Part shown: piece after piece, positions 63,010 to 64,000 of the stretch
Layout: every line of letters begins with the position of its first letter
How positions within the stretch are numbered: position 1 is the first letter of the stretch
The notes under the pieces: model-generated
What the model was told of the DNA's origin: nothing
Database searches by the model: none
The model's input: only the letters and a program-made list of their open reading frames with translations
Made by a program: the position numbers and the translations under genes
Source of the DNA: Micromonospora profundi
Lineage (GTDB): Bacteria > Actinomycetota > Actinomycetes > Mycobacteriales > Micromonosporaceae
Reading direction: 5' to 3'
NCBI RefSeq assembly: GCF_011927785.1
Contig: NZ_JAATJK010000001.1
Coordinates: 5,923,001-5,987,000, forward strand
Length of the DNA stretch: 64,000 nt

Positions 63010-64000
63010 TCAGCGCTCGACCTCGCCGGCGATGAACTCCTCGACGGCCTGGTGGGCGTCGTGGTCGGCGTACTGCACCGGCGGGGACTTCATGAAGTAC
63101 GACGAGGCCGACAGGATCGGACCGCCGATCTTCCGGTCCAGGCCGATCTTCGCGGCGCGGACGGCGTCGATGATGACACCGGCCGAGTTCGGGGAGTCCC
63201 ACACCTCGAGCTTGAGCTCGGCGTTCAGCGGGGTGTCTCCGAAGGAGCGACCCTCCAGGCGGATGTACGCCCACTTGCGGTCGTCCAGCCACGGCACGTG
63301 GTCCGACGGGCCGATGTGCACGTCGCTCTTGCTCATCTCGTGCGGGATCTGCGAGGTGACCGACTGGGTCTTCGAGATCTTCTTCGAGACCAGCCGCTTG
63401 CGCTCCAGCATGTTCATGAAGTCCATGTTGCCGCCGAAGTTGAGCTGGTACGTGCGCAGCAGCTCGACACCGCGGTCCTCGAAGAGCTTCGCGAGCGCGC
63501 GGTGCACGATGGTGGCGCCGACCTGGCTCTTGATGTCGTCACCGACGATCGGGAGGCCGGCGTCGGTGAACTTCTGCGCCCACTCCGGGTCCGAGGCGAT
63601 GAAGACGGGCAGGGCGTTGACGAACGCGCAACCGGCGTCGATCGCCGCCTGGGCGTAGAACTTGGCGGCCTGCTCGGAGCCGACGGGCAGGTAGCAGACG
63701 ACGACGTCGACCTGCGCGTCACGCAACGCCTGAGTCACGTCGACGGCGGTGGCGTCGGACTCCTCGACGATCTCGCGGTAGTACTGGCCCAGACCGTCGA
63801 AGGTCGGACCGCGCTGCACGGACACGCCGGTGGGCGGCACGTCGCAGAGCTTGATGGTGTTGTTCTCGCTGGCGACGATCGCCTCCGCGAGGTCCATGCC
63901 CACCTTCTTGGCGTCGACGTCGAACGCCGCGACAAACTCAACGTCAGAGACGTGGTAGTCGCCGAAGGTGACGTGCATGAGACCCGGGACGCGGTCGTTC
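63010..64000 (-). CDS. ino1: Inositol-3-phosphate synthase, C-terminal part (cut by window edge)
   Basis: 330 residues are visible; about 35 N-terminal residues are outside. It continues at the edge as [20 protein letters not shown]. Motifs include [58 protein letters not shown] and [20 protein letters not shown]. The enzyme makes inositol 3-phosphate from glucose 6-phosphate, the first step to mycothiol and phosphatidylinositol in actinobacteria. Confidence 0.96.
   Translation of the reverse strand, partial: NDRVPGLMHVTFGDYHVSDVEFVAAFDVDAKKVGMDLAEAIVASENNTIKLCDVPPTGVSVQRGPTFDGLGQYYREIVEESDATAVDVTQALRDAQVDVVVCYLPVGSEQAAKFYAQAAIDAGCAFVNALPVFIASDPEWAQKFTDAGLPIVGDDIKSQVGATIVHRALAKLFEDRGVELLRTYQLNFGGNMDFMNMLERKRLVSKKISKTQSVTSQIPHEMSKSDVHIGPSDHVPWLDDRKWAYIRLEGRSFGDTPLNAELKLEVWDSPNSAGVIIDAVRAAKIGLDRKIGGPILSASSYFMKSPPVQYADHDAHQAVEEFIAGEVER

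Overview
The window is a high-GC actinobacterial chromosome segment centred on the replication origin, most likely from Micromonospora or a close relative in Micromonosporaceae. I base this on the base composition, the gene order gyrA-gyrB-DUF721-recF-gnd-dnaN-oriC-dnaA-rpmH-rnpA-yidD-yidC-jag-rsmG-parA-parB, and the cwlM-trxA-trxB-antisigma-sigM-kinase-like-murJ-cca block that follows. The species is inferred from layout, not from a database search.

Layout. 1-5.3 kb: accessory genes (a cut-off FAD monooxygenase with a divergent TetR regulator, an ECF sigma factor with its membrane partner, a rhodanese, an amidohydrolase-like fragment, an SGNH hydrolase). 5.3-22.4 kb: a membrane-anchored solute-binding protein with a polytopic partner, proS, a CBS protein, sufE-like, dsbA-like, ybaK-like, small membrane proteins, an MFS exporter, a giant CtpI-like P-type ATPase, a 5'-truncated metallo-hydrolase and several conserved hypotheticals. 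22.4-34.2 kb: tRNA-Ala, a DLW-39 peptide, tRNA-Ile, DUF3566, gyrA, gyrB, a MarR regulator, DciA-like, recF, gnd and dnaN. 34.2-37.5 kb: oriC with 19 DnaA-box-like sites, then dnaA and its upstream DnaA boxes. 37.5-43.7 kb: rpmH, rnpA, yidD and yidC (the last three overlapping by 4 bp each), then jag, rsmG, parA and parB. 43.7-45.2 kb: a gene-free stretch with parS sites, DnaA boxes, tandem repeats and a large hairpin. 45.2-64 kb: a HIT-like protein, a ddl-family ligase, a PLP aminotransferase, a GNAT, cwlM, trxA, trxB, the sigM pair, a pseudokinase, murJ, cca, a flotillin/NfeD pair, ogt and the edge of ino1.

How it works together. The core is a replication, segregation and envelope-growth island. 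DnaA initiates at oriC, the clamp and gyrase genes lie to its left, and ParA/ParB act on at least five parS sites within 3.7 kb to its right. MurJ, the linked pseudokinase and the cytoplasmic CwlM-type protein tie the origin region to peptidoglycan synthesis. TrxA/TrxB and SigM add redox and stress control.

The least explained part is the 1.5 kb downstream of parB. DnaA boxes also occur outside oriC: between gyrB and gyrA, beside the last parS, and upstream of murJ's neighbour. Other notable points are a degenerate ATPase module fused to an intact one in the CtpI-like protein, and parS sites read in frame through an extended ParA N terminus.
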